Assembly: GCA_021234155.1 (NCBI GenBank)
Contig: JAJEKV010000086.1
Coordinates: forward strand, 124,001 to 188,000
Source: Isoetes taiwanensis
Taxonomy: Eukaryota; Streptophyta; Lycopodiopsida; Isoetales; Isoetaceae
Direction of reading: 5' to 3'
Length of the DNA stretch: 64,000 nt
Made by a program: the position numbers and the translations under genes. Positions 1 through 10,202 of the stretch are shown here, piece by piece. The notes beneath the pieces were generated by a model that did not search any database, was not told the DNA's origin, and saw only the letters and a program-made list of their open reading frames with translations. Every line of letters starts with the position of its first letter. Within the stretch, counting starts at the first letter, position 1.

Positions 1-336
1 GGTTCAAAAATGCTTTGGCGAACTTTGGGCATGACATGTGGCATGAGCTTTTCCAAGTCGCAAAGTGAACCTTTTTTCGTCCCCTCATGAGGAATGGTGT
101 CAACTGCATAGGCAGGGGTTAGTGCCCTTTCTCAATAATTGTCAAGGGGCGATGATGCCTTGCGCGGTGAAACTAAACCAACCCAATTTGACCCAATGAC
201 CGAGGATTAAGTGCCTGAAAAATTTCCTCTTGGGCTTGTTGATCCACCGAGGTTGATTTGTGGAGCCGGTTGATAGCGTGATTCTTGAGGCGCTCTTGGT
301 GGTTTCTAAGATCTGGTCGGCGGGCCTTGTTTGCCA

Positions 337-1490
337 TTAGCGAGCCGAGTTGGTAAGCTTTCTGAGGCGGACCGATGTGGTCTGATTTATTACCAAGTCA
401 GACTGCGAACTTGTGGAAGTTGAGGACACGCCGGTGGTATGACCCCATTCTTGAAAGTGATAACACCGAGCTTTAGAAGGATCAAAAGGAGGACGTTGGT
501 TGGATCCCCCGTGGTTGGTCCCATGCTGTGATAGAGTTGCGTGGGCGCACCTCAAGGTGGTCTGGCGATAGTCACGATTGTTCTTTGAGGTGTGGTTTGC
601 ACTTGATAAACCATTTTGTTGCTGGAACGATTGTGGGATGAGTGCGAGTGCACTCTTCCGGGGCATGATTGCACATGTTGCATCGCTTGCAATGAGGCGG
701 GCCATTGGTGGAGTTGCACTCATTGGCCAAATGGCCTTGGTATTTGCAAATATGGCACCAGATTGATCGCTACTGTGGATTAGCGTGTTGAGGCTGAATG
801 GCCGCTTTGTGGAACCATGACAGGTGGAATGAACGGAGCTCTTGAAGAGCCACGCCGGGAGGAAACATTGTGAGTGATTGACAAGGTCGATAGCCCGCCC
901 AAAGTTTTGGGCCTTGTATTCATCATGAGTCGAATAGCGGGAGGAAGTCCTTGGAGAAACCGCACCAAAATGCCTCTGTGTAGGGTACTCCTTGAGCTTA
1001 CTTAGCGAGAATGTGAAGTCGATCCGCAAAGTCCCTATGACTTCAGGTGGGCTCTTGTTGAAGTTCATTGAGTTGCTTGAGATGAAGTTGATCATCATCC
1101 GCGGGTCCCGTAATGAGACGTAAAAGCAAAGGCGCATTTCGACCATCTTTGTTTCCAATGGCTTTGTTGGACATGAGCCATTGATGAGGAGAGCCACGCC
1201 AGGTGGTGGAAAAGATGTGGAATTTCAGTTGAGGTTGCGCTGTGACCATTTAGGACAGCTAGAGCCTCAAATTCTTCCATGTGGGCCTGAGCACTTTGGT
1301 CTAACGGTTTGCCTTCGTGTTGCCAAAAGGGGGATAAGTCGGCCGAGTCCGAAAAGGTAGATGTGAAAGTCTTTGGGCGGACAGAAACGATAGTGAGGAT
1401 ATTGAGGTTGAGGTGGGTGTGGCATTGTGCAGCGACCCCCGATGAAGGGGTGACTGCGGTTGAGAAACCGGGCTGGAGCATTGGTTTTGA
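337..1490 (-). pseudogene. Degenerate LTR-retroelement gag remnant with zinc knuckles
   Basis: Gag is the structural protein of LTR retroelements and binds their RNA. The longest open stretch is 286 codons (1197 down to 337), but coding signal jumps between frames, showing indels. Around 650-760 the alternative minus frame reads a CX2CX4HX4C knuckle (WCHICKYQGHLANEC), followed by a second Cys-rich motif (CKRCNMCNHAPEEC). Near 445-480 a third, damaged knuckle has lost cysteines (CYHFQEWGH). The N-terminal part appears to continue in another frame up to about 1490. No protease or reverse transcriptase follows inside the window, because the element would continue to the left of position 1. The lineage (Ty1 or Ty3) cannot be set from this piece. 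Confidence 0.5.
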
Positions 1491-1949
1491 GATCCGTGAA
1501 GGTTGTAAACGTGAAGAGCAAAGGGGAAACGTGAGGGAAAGCGATATTCCGGGTAGGCGAGCGAGACATGTGGATAGCCGTACTCACCCGGGGAGATGAT
1601 GGTTATGGGCGAAGAGGCGATGGCCCTGAAGAATGATGGATGTAGGCATGTTCAGGGGTGTGAAAGTACGGTTGAGAAGGTTGAGCCCGGAGCAAAGCCC
1701 CCGATAGTGATGAGGGACTGAGGTTGTGAGCAATGTTTGCACGCTTTGGGGCGGGAACTGGACGATCGACACGAGGGGTGGGTGGCGCGACCGAGCCCTA
1801 GACCGGCGATGGCCTCCCTCTATGTCATAAGCAGATCCATACATGTCGCCAGCTCGACGCCGATGGCGCTTCCAAGCCGCAGAGGCCGCTCGAGAAAGGA
1901 GTTCTTCCTCGCGCTGGAAATTACTTTAATGCATATGGCTTATGTAAGA
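1491..1949. other. Unassigned GC-rich stretch, probable retroelement leader
   Basis: There is no convincing coding signal; short open frames on both strands look like chance in GC-rich DNA. By position it lies between the gag remnant and the LTR-like promoter region, so it is probably the leader and gag start of the same minus-strand element. I found no certain primer-binding site. Confidence 0.3.
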
Positions 1950-2566
1950 AAGTGGGATAAAATCGCACCAAGCAGCGGCGACAGTGTTTGGGGTCCGGGT
2001 TCGGGAACTCGGAAGACAGCCCTCTGGAGGACCCGTGGAGAGTCCGGGGACTATGTCACGCTGATTTGCAAGAAGAGAAGAAAAAGAAGAAAACAAACAA
2101 ATGAGAGAAGGATGATAAGCTTCCTTGATATCAATGATGAAAATACATGAGCTCTCGAATAGAGAGAAAACTGAAAGGAGACAAGACTCAAAACTCATCT
2201 TAAAAACTTATGTGCTAACTCTACTCATATATATATAGTACAATGGCCTTGGGCCCAATATAGACACTCCGACCGATCTCGGTGCCGACTCGGAAGGAAG
2301 CCTGATTTGCGAGGAATGTTGGCGGTGCCTCTTGAAGTGCCTAGAATCACTTGACGCCGACCCGGCCGGCGGTGACGGGCCGCCACTTGTCTGAGCGGCG
2401 CCTCTTGTTGACAGCCACCGAGGCTTTGACTCAAGTGGTCCGCCGCTTGGTCTTCTCATGAGCCTTGGATGTCGACCCGTGGGCGGGAGGATCCTTGAGC
2501 TTGACCTCGGTGCATCAGATGCATGAATAGTCCCTGCACCCGGGAGGCACAGACTAACAGAAGGTA
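1950..2566 (-). repeat. Probable LTR (U3-R-U5) of the minus-strand retroelement at the left edge
   Basis: Read on the minus strand, a GC-rich U3-like stretch leads to a TATATATATATGAG box at about 2224-2238, then a pyrimidine-rich transcribed region typical of R/U5. The sequence just before the TATA box (GGGCCCAAGGCCATTGTAC) recurs on the plus strand at about 53987-54003, also directly before a TA run, so this is a repeated promoter module. The right edge near 2566 is where similarity to the next element's leader begins. LTR ends were not fixed by a target duplication, so the boundaries are approximate. Confidence 0.4.
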
Positions 2567-3207
2567 GGGCTGCGAGCTTAGATAGGTGGCGCTAGAGACC
2601 AGACGAAGGCGCTAAGGGTTTTGGGTAGTTGCAAGGTGGCAATGGAGGTGAGTTATGGCGGAAGAAGAGCTGAAGTCCGGCGGCTATGGCGGCAAGAAGG
2701 CGTCCAAAGTAATAAACTTTTCAAAAAGTAACACAAATTTGAATCCAACTTTTAACTTTTTTGTGAAAATTTTCAAAAAAATAAAAATAAAAAAAAAACG
2801 GACGCGTATTTTTATACGCGAAACCGTATGGGGCGCTGCTAGCGTTATACGCCCTTATTTTTCCGAGAAAAACACTCAATCCGATAGCAGCACCCCTTTG
2901 ACTTTTTTGCCTTGCTGTCGCCAGTTTGACCTCGGGTAACGTACCCCCTAGGGTATTTGGGAGATGTCCGATCCATTGGAACCATTTTCACCTTCATCCG
3001 AGCTACCTACAAAAAGTTATGACCTTCCGAATCTTGGGTCCTCCAGTCGCCCTAAACTTCTTAGAAACTTACAATCTATTACATCAACCTAGCACAAAAC
3101 CAAACATCAAAGAGCTAACAATCACACTAGCTTAAACTCCCACCTAACTACCAAACTAGCAAGTTAGGGTTTGGTCAGTGCTATGATTTCGGGCAACCGA
3201 AATCACG
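2567..3207 (-). repeat. Untranslated leader of a main-family Ty3 copy (copy G)
   Basis: This 5' leader lies between primer site and first ORF, read on the minus strand. It matches the leader of copy E (41098-41674) and, in part, that of copy A (6920-7150). It contains a short perfect hairpin at 2802-2820 (GCGTAT / ATACGC) that copy E keeps. The leader stops near 2567, where copy A would continue toward its first ORF; here it joins an unrelated retroelement LTR, so copy G is truncated. Confidence 0.6.
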
Positions 3208-3219
3208 GCTCTGATACCA
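3208..3219 (-). other. Primer-binding site, initiator Met tRNA type
   Basis: The minus strand reads TGGTATCAGAGC, the standard plant retroelement primer site complementary to the 3' end of initiator methionine tRNA. It lies one base from the LTR terminus at 3221, which ends in CA on that strand. This sets the orientation of copy G as minus and marks the adjacent LTR as its 5' LTR. Confidence 0.85.
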
Positions 3220-3220
3220 C

Positions 3221-4444
3221 TGTGACGCTCCCAGAACATATACGACGCACGGGCGTATACATACGGGGACTTTCCCCTCCCATGGCAACCATCTCGCCAT
3301 GAGCAGGGCCCTCCGTCTAACTCGGGCCATCTACGGAAAGATGCTCGAGTGAAGGACACAGAGGGGTCATTCGGCCCATGCCTTCGATTGGGCTCCTATG
3401 TCGCGGAAGCGTGAATACAAGGTTAGCATACAGCATAATCATATCATAAATAACTACCACGAAGGGTGGCACATCCATCCAACTGGTAATAACAGAGAAG
3501 ATGCATTTAATACTAGAGAAAACACCCCAAAACCCATGGTTCTACTCGGGCTCAGACTCCAGTGAGGATCGACTGACGGCTAGGTCTCAAGAGGTCAGCA
3601 GACCGAATCTTGGCATGGCATTGACTGGCATAGAACGTCGGCTAGGGTTGTCCACTCCATCCGCCCCTCCTGTGCACACTTTGCAGATGAGTCGAATCAT
3701 GCTATGGCATCACTATAGCCTTCTGGAGACGCAGACTCAAGGTATCACCCTTCGAGCCTACTCTAGGTTTCATGAAGACCTGGTCCGATGAGGCAGGTCG
3801 GGGAAGTGTCCCCTTCCAGGATCACAGCGGTTCCATGGGTGAGCTAGAGAATACGTGCCGCTTCAGCGACTCCCGCATCCGTACCCGACCTACTCCCCTA
3901 ACTTTATCTTCAAAGTACAGGATGCCCTAGGGTCACACCTCTGCACCTAGGGAGTGTCAGACCCATACCCAGCCCTTTACGTGACCGGCTATCAGACCTA
4001 GCCCACTGTAGGAGTCCCAGGAGCCTTTTATGTTCGTGCAAGACCCCACCCCCACTTCACCACTGCGTCCATTCTCTGGTGCTAAGCAATTCCATAGCAT
4101 CCACGACTCGGTGGTCTCTTGTGCACAGGCCGCAATAGTTGGGAGTTAAGGAAACTACTAGGAGCATACTAAGAACATGAGGCACAGAGGTCTCTACCCC
4201 CCTTTAATCCCTGCCTTTCGGAAGACTAACAGAGATACGATCATAGATTCATCCATCCATCCATAACAAAGCATAATCCATAATTGAAATATAATCCTAA
4301 GTATCAAAGAAGGGTTAATCCTAACAAAGATAACCATAGAAGGCTACTGAGGCGCTATCCTACAAATCTCAAGCTTGACTACCCACTAACCCGAGTTTCT
4401 GCTAGAACCGTTATCATGGGGCACCTCCATCTTTCAGCAACTTC
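3221..4444 (-). repeat. Truncated 5' LTR of copy G (main Ty3 family)
   Basis: It starts TGTGACGCTCCC on the plus strand and is collinear with the LTR of copy E (41688-42182 plus 52675-53768, about 1585 bp in total). Similarity stops at about 4444, inside a stretch where other copies repeat 'cagcaacttgggtgtt'. About 360 bp of the LTR are missing, and unrelated AT-rich DNA follows. Confidence 0.75.
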
Positions 4445-6916
4445 CATAGTGAATACATCAAACAAATCTAATTTGTTGAAATCAATTTCCAACAATAATA
4501 TCCAAGTTACTCAATATGCCAGTCAACAAGCAGCACGAATACCCAATGGTTTCACATAAAAGAGCTTATCTTTAACGATTAGGCCTTGATTCTTAGTAAA
4601 AATTAAGCCATTGGCCAACTACAAAATTAATTGCCAGCAGAAAGTCTAAAGCCCCATTTTAAAATAGATCCAATCGCAATCTGTACCCTGAAGCCACTTT
4701 AAGGGTTGCGTCAATGTTCAACCGCACACGCCAGCATACAAAGCCATTATTACTATCCTTAATTGGTTAGCCCACTTTAAGCATTTAAATATATCTTAAA
4801 TTAATCAGCAAAGGGGACGCAACATTTTTATCTGTACAATCTTTCCACCTTATGCCTGAGGTAAATCCCCCCAGTAATTTTATAATTCCAGACCATATAG
4901 TTAAGCAGCCCAGACAAGGGATATAAATACAACATCCTTTTGCAATAATTTCTTTCCTTTCCCTAACGAAAAAATGTGTACATATTTCCTAAGCTCCACA
5001 GGACAGTCATCTAAGCACTAGAATTTAATGGGTTTAAAAACAGAAATAAGGAATCACAATACTCTGTTCAAAGAACTGATTATCAGCACAGCATAAAACC
5101 TTTTTTCAACACACGAAACTGGTATGATTACTTTCAAAATAAATTACATCCTTTGAAAAAGCTAATGCCTATTATTTCAAAAAGCATTCAGTCAAAATAT
5201 CTCCTCCATAGAACTCCAAAAATACATCTCAGAAGGTTTACCTTAAAAAACTTGCATAAACATAACAAACTACAACCAAGAGTGATCCATATTCGCAGCT
5301 GATAACATGTTCTAATTCAATAGACCGTCGTGTTCACGTATTTCCACATCCCAAATATACCTAACACCAATGGAACTCCAAGAAAAAGCAAGAAGAAGAG
5401 AGACGTTCGTACCTGCAGCCAACCAAAAACTTATTAGCATGATAATGGTAATAAGTTAAGGGCCAGAAGGTACATAGAGTCTCTCGGCTTATCACCGGTC
5501 ACTCCTTGCACCTCCCTTGCAGCCCATTAGCACAGGAATGAGAGAAAACATCAATACTATTAACAACTTATACAATGCATAAAGCTGCAGTAGTTTGACA
5601 GTTCTTATTTTACAGAAATTACCATTCTGCACTAACAATTTACTCAAACAAGTATCAGCTAGAATTAGAAAGCAAAGCTCATATTTTACTTACAATATTT
5701 GCAAAGCTCACACCAGCAACTATGTCATGTTATTTGTTCTTCCCTATTACTTCTCAATATTCTGTAAACCTGGGTTTCAATTTTGCTCTTCTCAAAGTAA
5801 ATTCTTGAAAGCACCCTTGTAATTCCTTATGGCCGGTATTAAAATCCACATGCGCTTGAGTTATTTTAGGGACTGAAGAGCTTTCTCGTGCATTCTTTCC
5901 AGCCATACTCTTATACTGCGATTTCTCTTATTGTATCCACGATCCACCATATGCGTCGTCTTATTGCCTCAAAAATAACAAGGTTATGACAGTTTGCCAT
6001 GCTTAGCTCAGAAAAATAGCACTGTATGTTTCAAACACTAAGAGCTCGTCATGAAGCATCTTTCCACAAGAAGTGATGAATAACCAGCTGAGTCCAAATC
6101 CTCATAAAAGGGAAAAAGGGGGGGAAAAACCATGCTGATACGTGCCAGTCTTTCACAGTTCTAAACCCTTAGCTTAGTCAAGAATGCATCATTTTGAGCT
6201 AGAACCTACTCAAAATCCTTACCGGATCCCTGCCAGATATACGAACACATGTGCAAGAGCTCCAGGAAAAGCAAGATCTACTTTCAACGGCAAAGCTTGA
6301 GGTCAAAATGAGCATTCCTTCAGCAAACTGCCACATCTCGTCGCTTGCCAGATTACTTCCATAAGCTAAATATAAGTGTGAGAGAGATTGTGTAGCATCT
6401 GTACCTTGTATTGCTGGCCGTCTACAGACTGTTGCAGCATGCAAAATTTTACTTTAGGTCTGCTAGAAGTCGCCTACCCTAATTTCGTTAATATGCCTAA
6501 GAGAATATACCTTGTGATTATTCACAATGCTCAAGGTGCTCCATACATTTTATCCCAAAGCAATGGATATGGAAATTCCATTGACCATGCAACTGCCTTT
6601 GCCCATTTGAATCAATTATGCATGCCTTCTGTAACTGTAAATGTTATAGTTTCCCTTATCATTTACATGTGCTCTTCACCACTTACCCTTTCATCAAAGC
6701 TTCCCACTAGAAACAGCGAATGTTGGTTTTTCACCTTGCTCCAGGCACCCCATATAATTACTGTCAATTAATATTTATAAGATTTCCATCTCCATGCTAT
6801 AATGCTTGCCCTAACTGTTAGCAAGTATTGCTAAGCCACACTACATAAGGATCCATTTATCTCATCATACAATAAGTGTTCAAGTGCCACTTACCTCATT
6901 TATTTAAGGCGTTAAT
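4445..6916 (-). pseudogene. AT-rich non-repeat island, possible 3' exons of a host gene
   Basis: I see no match to the other repeats of the window. On the minus strand three exon-like pieces with splice-like borders appear. One is at about 6229-6350, ending at a GTAAGG donor. One is at about 5776-5905, with a hydrophilic frame beginning near MAGKNARESSSVPK. The third starts after CTGCAG at 5412 and runs to a stop near 5320; one frame encodes a strongly hydrophobic tail (LFFLLFLGVPLVLGIFGMW), like a C-terminal membrane anchor. The phases do not join cleanly between the second and third pieces, so the model is uncertain. I do not recognise the protein. The rest is AT-rich DNA without signal. 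Confidence 0.3.
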
Positions 6917-7159
6917 AAAAAAAAAAAAAAAAGTTAAAAGTTAAATTCAAATTTGTGTTACTTTTTGAAAAGTGTGTTAGTTTGGACGCCTTCTTGCCGC
7001 CATAGCCGCCGGACTTGAGCTCTTCCTCCGCCATAGCCGACCTCCACTACCACCTTGCAACTACCCTAAACCCCTAGCGCCTTCGCCTAGTCTCTAGCGC
7101 CACCTATCTAAGCTTGCGCGCCCTACTTCCTCTTTTGCTGTCCATCACTAGATGTCGCC

Positions 7160-8327
7160 ATGCCACGCTTCAAGCTCACAGTCGACCTAAAGACATTAAA
7201 TGTCTACCAGCTCTTCTGTGTGCTAGTAGACCATTTAGGTGAGGACCATAGTGATATTGACGTGGTTCTAGATTTGTCACCAAGAACCGCCGCATCCCAT
7301 TCCCTATTTTTCACTTCAATGAGCAGTTTCTCATGAAGTTAAATGCTGCTAACCAACCCTACACCATCGTGGAGCAGCCAGACCAAGCTTTTGCCTTCAC
7401 CAAGTTTTACCCCTCGCCTAGCCCTGAGGAAGATCCCGATGATCTCATTAGAACTGAGGCCCAAAGAATTATGCATATGGCTAGGCTAGAAGACCTCCAG
7501 CAGATAGCTAGTGGCCTCCCAGAAGAGCGTGCCAACCGTTTTTACTACCTTGGTAGAGGCCATGTGCTTATATGCATGGACCACTACAACCTTCCTCCAT
7601 TTCATTGGAATGCTGAGTTAAATAGCTTCATTTTCGAGAATGTACTACCTAGCTTCACGCAGGACCGCATAGACCTCGTCCAGAACGACATGCGGGCTCG
7701 GCCGGACCGTTATCATACAGAGATCGCGCGGCGCACACAAGTCCGGTTGGATAAGGAGGCCCGAAATGTAGAGACCGAGCAGGTCCAGAGAATGGAGGAG
7801 GTAGCACAGAACGATGGCCTGGAGAAAGAGCAGTGTTGGGGTAATAGGAAGAGGAAGCATACGAAGCCCACAAGGGGAGGCGTTAATTACAAGACCCGGC
7901 TTCAGAAGGATGCCCAAATCGGAAAGAGCACGTCGGCTCAGCGTCGGGAGCAGATTGTGCAGAGGGCGAAACATCCCTCGACCGGCGGGAAGTCCTTGCG
8001 ATTGCTTAAGGAAACTGTCAAGCCGAGGAAGCCCCATAGGTTCCGACCGGGCACAGTAGCTCTTCGCGAGATACGTAAGTATCAGAAGACTACTGAGCCA
8101 TTGATTTGCCGGCTACCTTTTCAGCGGCTTGTCCGGGAGATTGCCCAAGAATTCAAGACCGATCTGAGGTTTCAGGCCTTTGCTATACTCGCATCCAGGA
8201 AGCTGCCGAGGCCTACCTCATTGAGATTTTGAGTGACGCCAACCTATGCGCCATCCATGCAAAAAGGGTTACCATAATGCCCAAGGATATCCAGCTCGCG
8301 AAAAGGATCCGAGGGGAGTTTCGGTGA
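7160..8327 (+). pseudogene. ORF1: unknown N-terminal domain fused to a histone H3 domain (frameshifted)
   Basis: Histone H3 forms the nucleosome core with H4. From about 8026 the frame reads the canonical H3 core: [17 protein letters not shown], then [12 protein letters not shown] and FKTDLRFQ. After a one-base loss near 8191-8195 the next frame gives QEAAEAYL and [20 protein letters not shown] to a stop at 8327. Before the core is a tail-like stretch with STGGK. Relative to standard H3, loop lengths are unchanged, so it derives from canonical H3 rather than CENH3; the 57-64 segment is altered (TEPLICR). About 230 residues of unrecognised, charged sequence precede it (RNRKRK-like basic patch, acidic PSPEEDPDD). 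The start is probably ATG 7160, with another frameshift near 7268-7281; ATG 7333 is the next in-frame start. Only one copy in the window keeps this ORF. Confidence 0.88.
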
Positions 8328-8587
8328 TTATGGGAACTTCTTTGTTTTGTTGTAAAAATTTTGTGGATCTATATATGTAAAATATTTTTTCCGAAGCTAT
8401 AAATTTAAAAGTGTCTTTTTTTGCCACTTGGTGTATATTTAAATGTAAATTATTAAATAAATAATAATTTTTTTTATAACCTAAGAAAGCATGCCGAAAA
8501 GTATAAAGTCACTTTTTGGCCCATTAGGGTTTCATTTTTGTTTTTGCCTTTAGAGTTCGTCTCCTCCTTTCCTGCGCCTTCTTCCTC
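8328..8587. other. AT-rich spacer between ORF1 and ORF2
   Basis: The spacer is strongly AT-rich, unlike the GC-balanced ORFs around it. It ends in a pyrimidine-rich tract with a possible splice acceptor (TTTTTGCCTTTAG) about 35 bases before the ORF2 start. No coding signal. Confidence 0.4.
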
Positions 8588-9454
8588 ATGGCTCGCCCAA
8601 CTCTAGAACAGTGGTACCTGGATGGTGAACACTGGGACTCCGCGGTTCCTTTTGACGTTCTTCATCCTCATCTGCTCCAACAAGTGGATCTCATTAGCAA
8701 TATGCAGGCGCACCCTGACTACGCTGCCTTCCTTCAATTCTATTGTGAGGAGATCGTGCCTGCTTGTGTCTTCAATGAAGACGACTCACAGCTCTACCTC
8801 GACTTCCACACCTTGCTCGAGATGTTAGGAGGTGATGATCATGCCCGGAATGTCATCAAGGGCATAAGGAGGCGAGGGACCGGCCTCCCTATCATTATTA
8901 TAGATCGGGAAGTCTGTTTTGAGGCTCAATTTGCGCTGGCCATCATCATGGACCAGTATATTGAGGATGAGCAGATAGCTGCCGAGCATTCTTCTACACC
9001 AGTACCTCCTGACCCGGAAGACGATGAAGTCGTTGATGAGCAGGACTTTGCAAGGTGGAAGGAGTTAGCCACCAAAGCACCAGCAGCGAGAGACAAAGCC
9101 CTCAAACTTGAAGGGCTAAACCTTCTTCCTACCGTACTCTTGAACAACCAAGAGTACCTGATTCTAGAGGACATTATGTGGGCTTACCACGTCATTGCTG
9201 ATATGTGGGGCCGCCGCAAGATAGAGGTCCTCTACGACCTTGCCGAGTACTGCCAGGATGACTTCCTCGACTTTACGACACCTGTTGTGCCTCCGCCACA
9301 AATCAAGAACTTGTTGGTATATCGGCCAGAAGAGATAGAACCCGTTGATACCCTTTTGTCTCTTCGGCAATTCCTATTGACTGATGCACCCCAGCCTCCA
9401 GAGGAACAATTTGCGGCTCACATGCGCCCTCCTCCTGCAGCTCAGCCTTTATAG
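8588..9454 (+). CDS. ORF2: acidic protein of unknown function carried by the retroelement
   Basis: An intact 288-codon frame starting MARPTLEQWYLDGEHW. It is rich in Asp and Glu, with an acidic run near residues 140-152 (PPDPEDDEVVDEQDF) and a Pro-rich C-terminus; no membrane segment or zinc motif is seen. I recognise no domain. It lies between the histone-bearing ORF1 and ORF3. It ends with TAG at 9452-9454, and ORF3 opens two codons later in the same frame, so the two may once have been a single protein of about 460 residues, or may be linked by stop readthrough. An acidic protein beside a histone could act as a chaperone, but that is only a guess from composition. Confidence 0.55.
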   Translation: MARPTLEQWYLDGEHWDSAVPFDVLHPHLLQQVDLISNMQAHPDYAAFLQFYCEEIVPACVFNEDDSQLYLDFHTLLEMLGGDDHARNVIKGIRRRGTGLPIIIIDREVCFEAQFALAIIMDQYIEDEQIAAEHSSTPVPPDPEDDEVVDEQDFARWKELATKAPAARDKALKLEGLNLLPTVLLNNQEYLILEDIMWAYHVIADMWGRRKIEVLYDLAEYCQDDFLDFTTPVVPPPQIKNLLVYRPEEIEPVDTLLSLRQFLLTDAPQPPEEQFAAHMRPPPAAQPL

Positions 9455-9460
9455 ATCACC

Positions 9461-9979
9461 ATGGGAGGGGTGGATCAAGAGGAGGAAGACCTTTGGGACA
9501 CCAAGATGAGTCTTAGGGATGACAAGGAAGAGGTAGAGCAGGAGAAGTTCCCTGTTAACTTGGAAAAGGAAGCGGAGACCTCCAGGGATCTCCAAATTAG
9601 GGCAATGGGCAACCATTTGACCCGATTCTTCCTTTCAGCCTTCCGGCAAGGTGAGGTCTTATTCTTCTCCAAGAACCTGGGGCCCTCTTCTGAAGCATCT
9701 TGGTGGGCACTCCGTGCATTATCCACCTTGGCGGGACATAAGAAGATTGATTACCATGCCACCACTATCACTTTGGTCCGGCGGGATCTAGCTATAGTGG
9801 CATTGGGGGACGTGGCGGGCTGCGCTAGTATGCGACTCCTTGTGGCGGCACCCTTGGCCACTTGCTTACCACCAGAGGCAGCAGCTCGAGCCGCCCTCTC
9901 TGCTAGTCCCAGCACCACTTTGATGCGCTACCGGCCACCTCCTCAGCCGATGGAAGACGATGAGGAACCTAGTTCTTAG
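9461..9979 (+). CDS. ORF3: small protein, possible diverged histone fold
   Basis: A 172-codon frame with an acidic, Lys-rich N-terminus (residues 1-45) and a more hydrophobic C-terminal half. The segment from about residue 53 to 115 can be read as a histone fold of H2A type: RFF near the start of helix 1, then LAG, then a TIT..R.DLAI pattern like the loop-2/helix-3 stretch of H2A (RIVPRHIQLAI). Spacing from RF to LAG is 38 residues against 36 in H2A. Sequence identity is low and could be chance. It is in the same frame as ORF2, two codons after its stop. Function otherwise unknown. Confidence 0.45.
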   Translation: MGGVDQEEEDLWDTKMSLRDDKEEVEQEKFPVNLEKEAETSRDLQIRAMGNHLTRFFLSAFRQGEVLFFSKNLGPSSEASWWALRALSTLAGHKKIDYHATTITLVRRDLAIVALGDVAGCASMRLLVAAPLATCLPPEAAARAALSASPSTTLMRYRPPPQPMEDDEEPSS

Positions 9980-10202
9980 ACATCTCTTTACAGTTATAAA
10001 TCTTTGTATTGCGTATAGATGTAATCTTTGATTGGCATTTTTTTTAAGCCATCATATAATATATGTGCTATTTTATTATGTCTTATGATTATTGTATCGT
10101 TGAGTACGATTGAATTGTTTCCCTAGGGTACTTGTTTGTCTCTTTTAGAGTTGGAGTATAGGAAATCGTTCAATATAGTATATTCATTCTTGTCGTCTTA
10201 CA
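9980..10202. other. AT-rich spacer before ORF4 with a splice-acceptor-like end
   Basis: AT-rich and non-coding. It ends TTCTTGTCGTCTTACAG directly before the open frame of ORF4, a good match to a plant 3' splice site. Confidence 0.4.

Noticed and set aside
6199-6444. 81-codon minus frame taken as a complete small gene
   Set aside because: The frame crosses a probable splice acceptor and donor; it is better read, if real, as part of an exon.
8860-8990. Weak H4-like reading of ORF2 (RRG ... EHS)
   Set aside because: Only a few scattered residues agree, and the expected TVTAMDV region is absent; not enough to call a histone.
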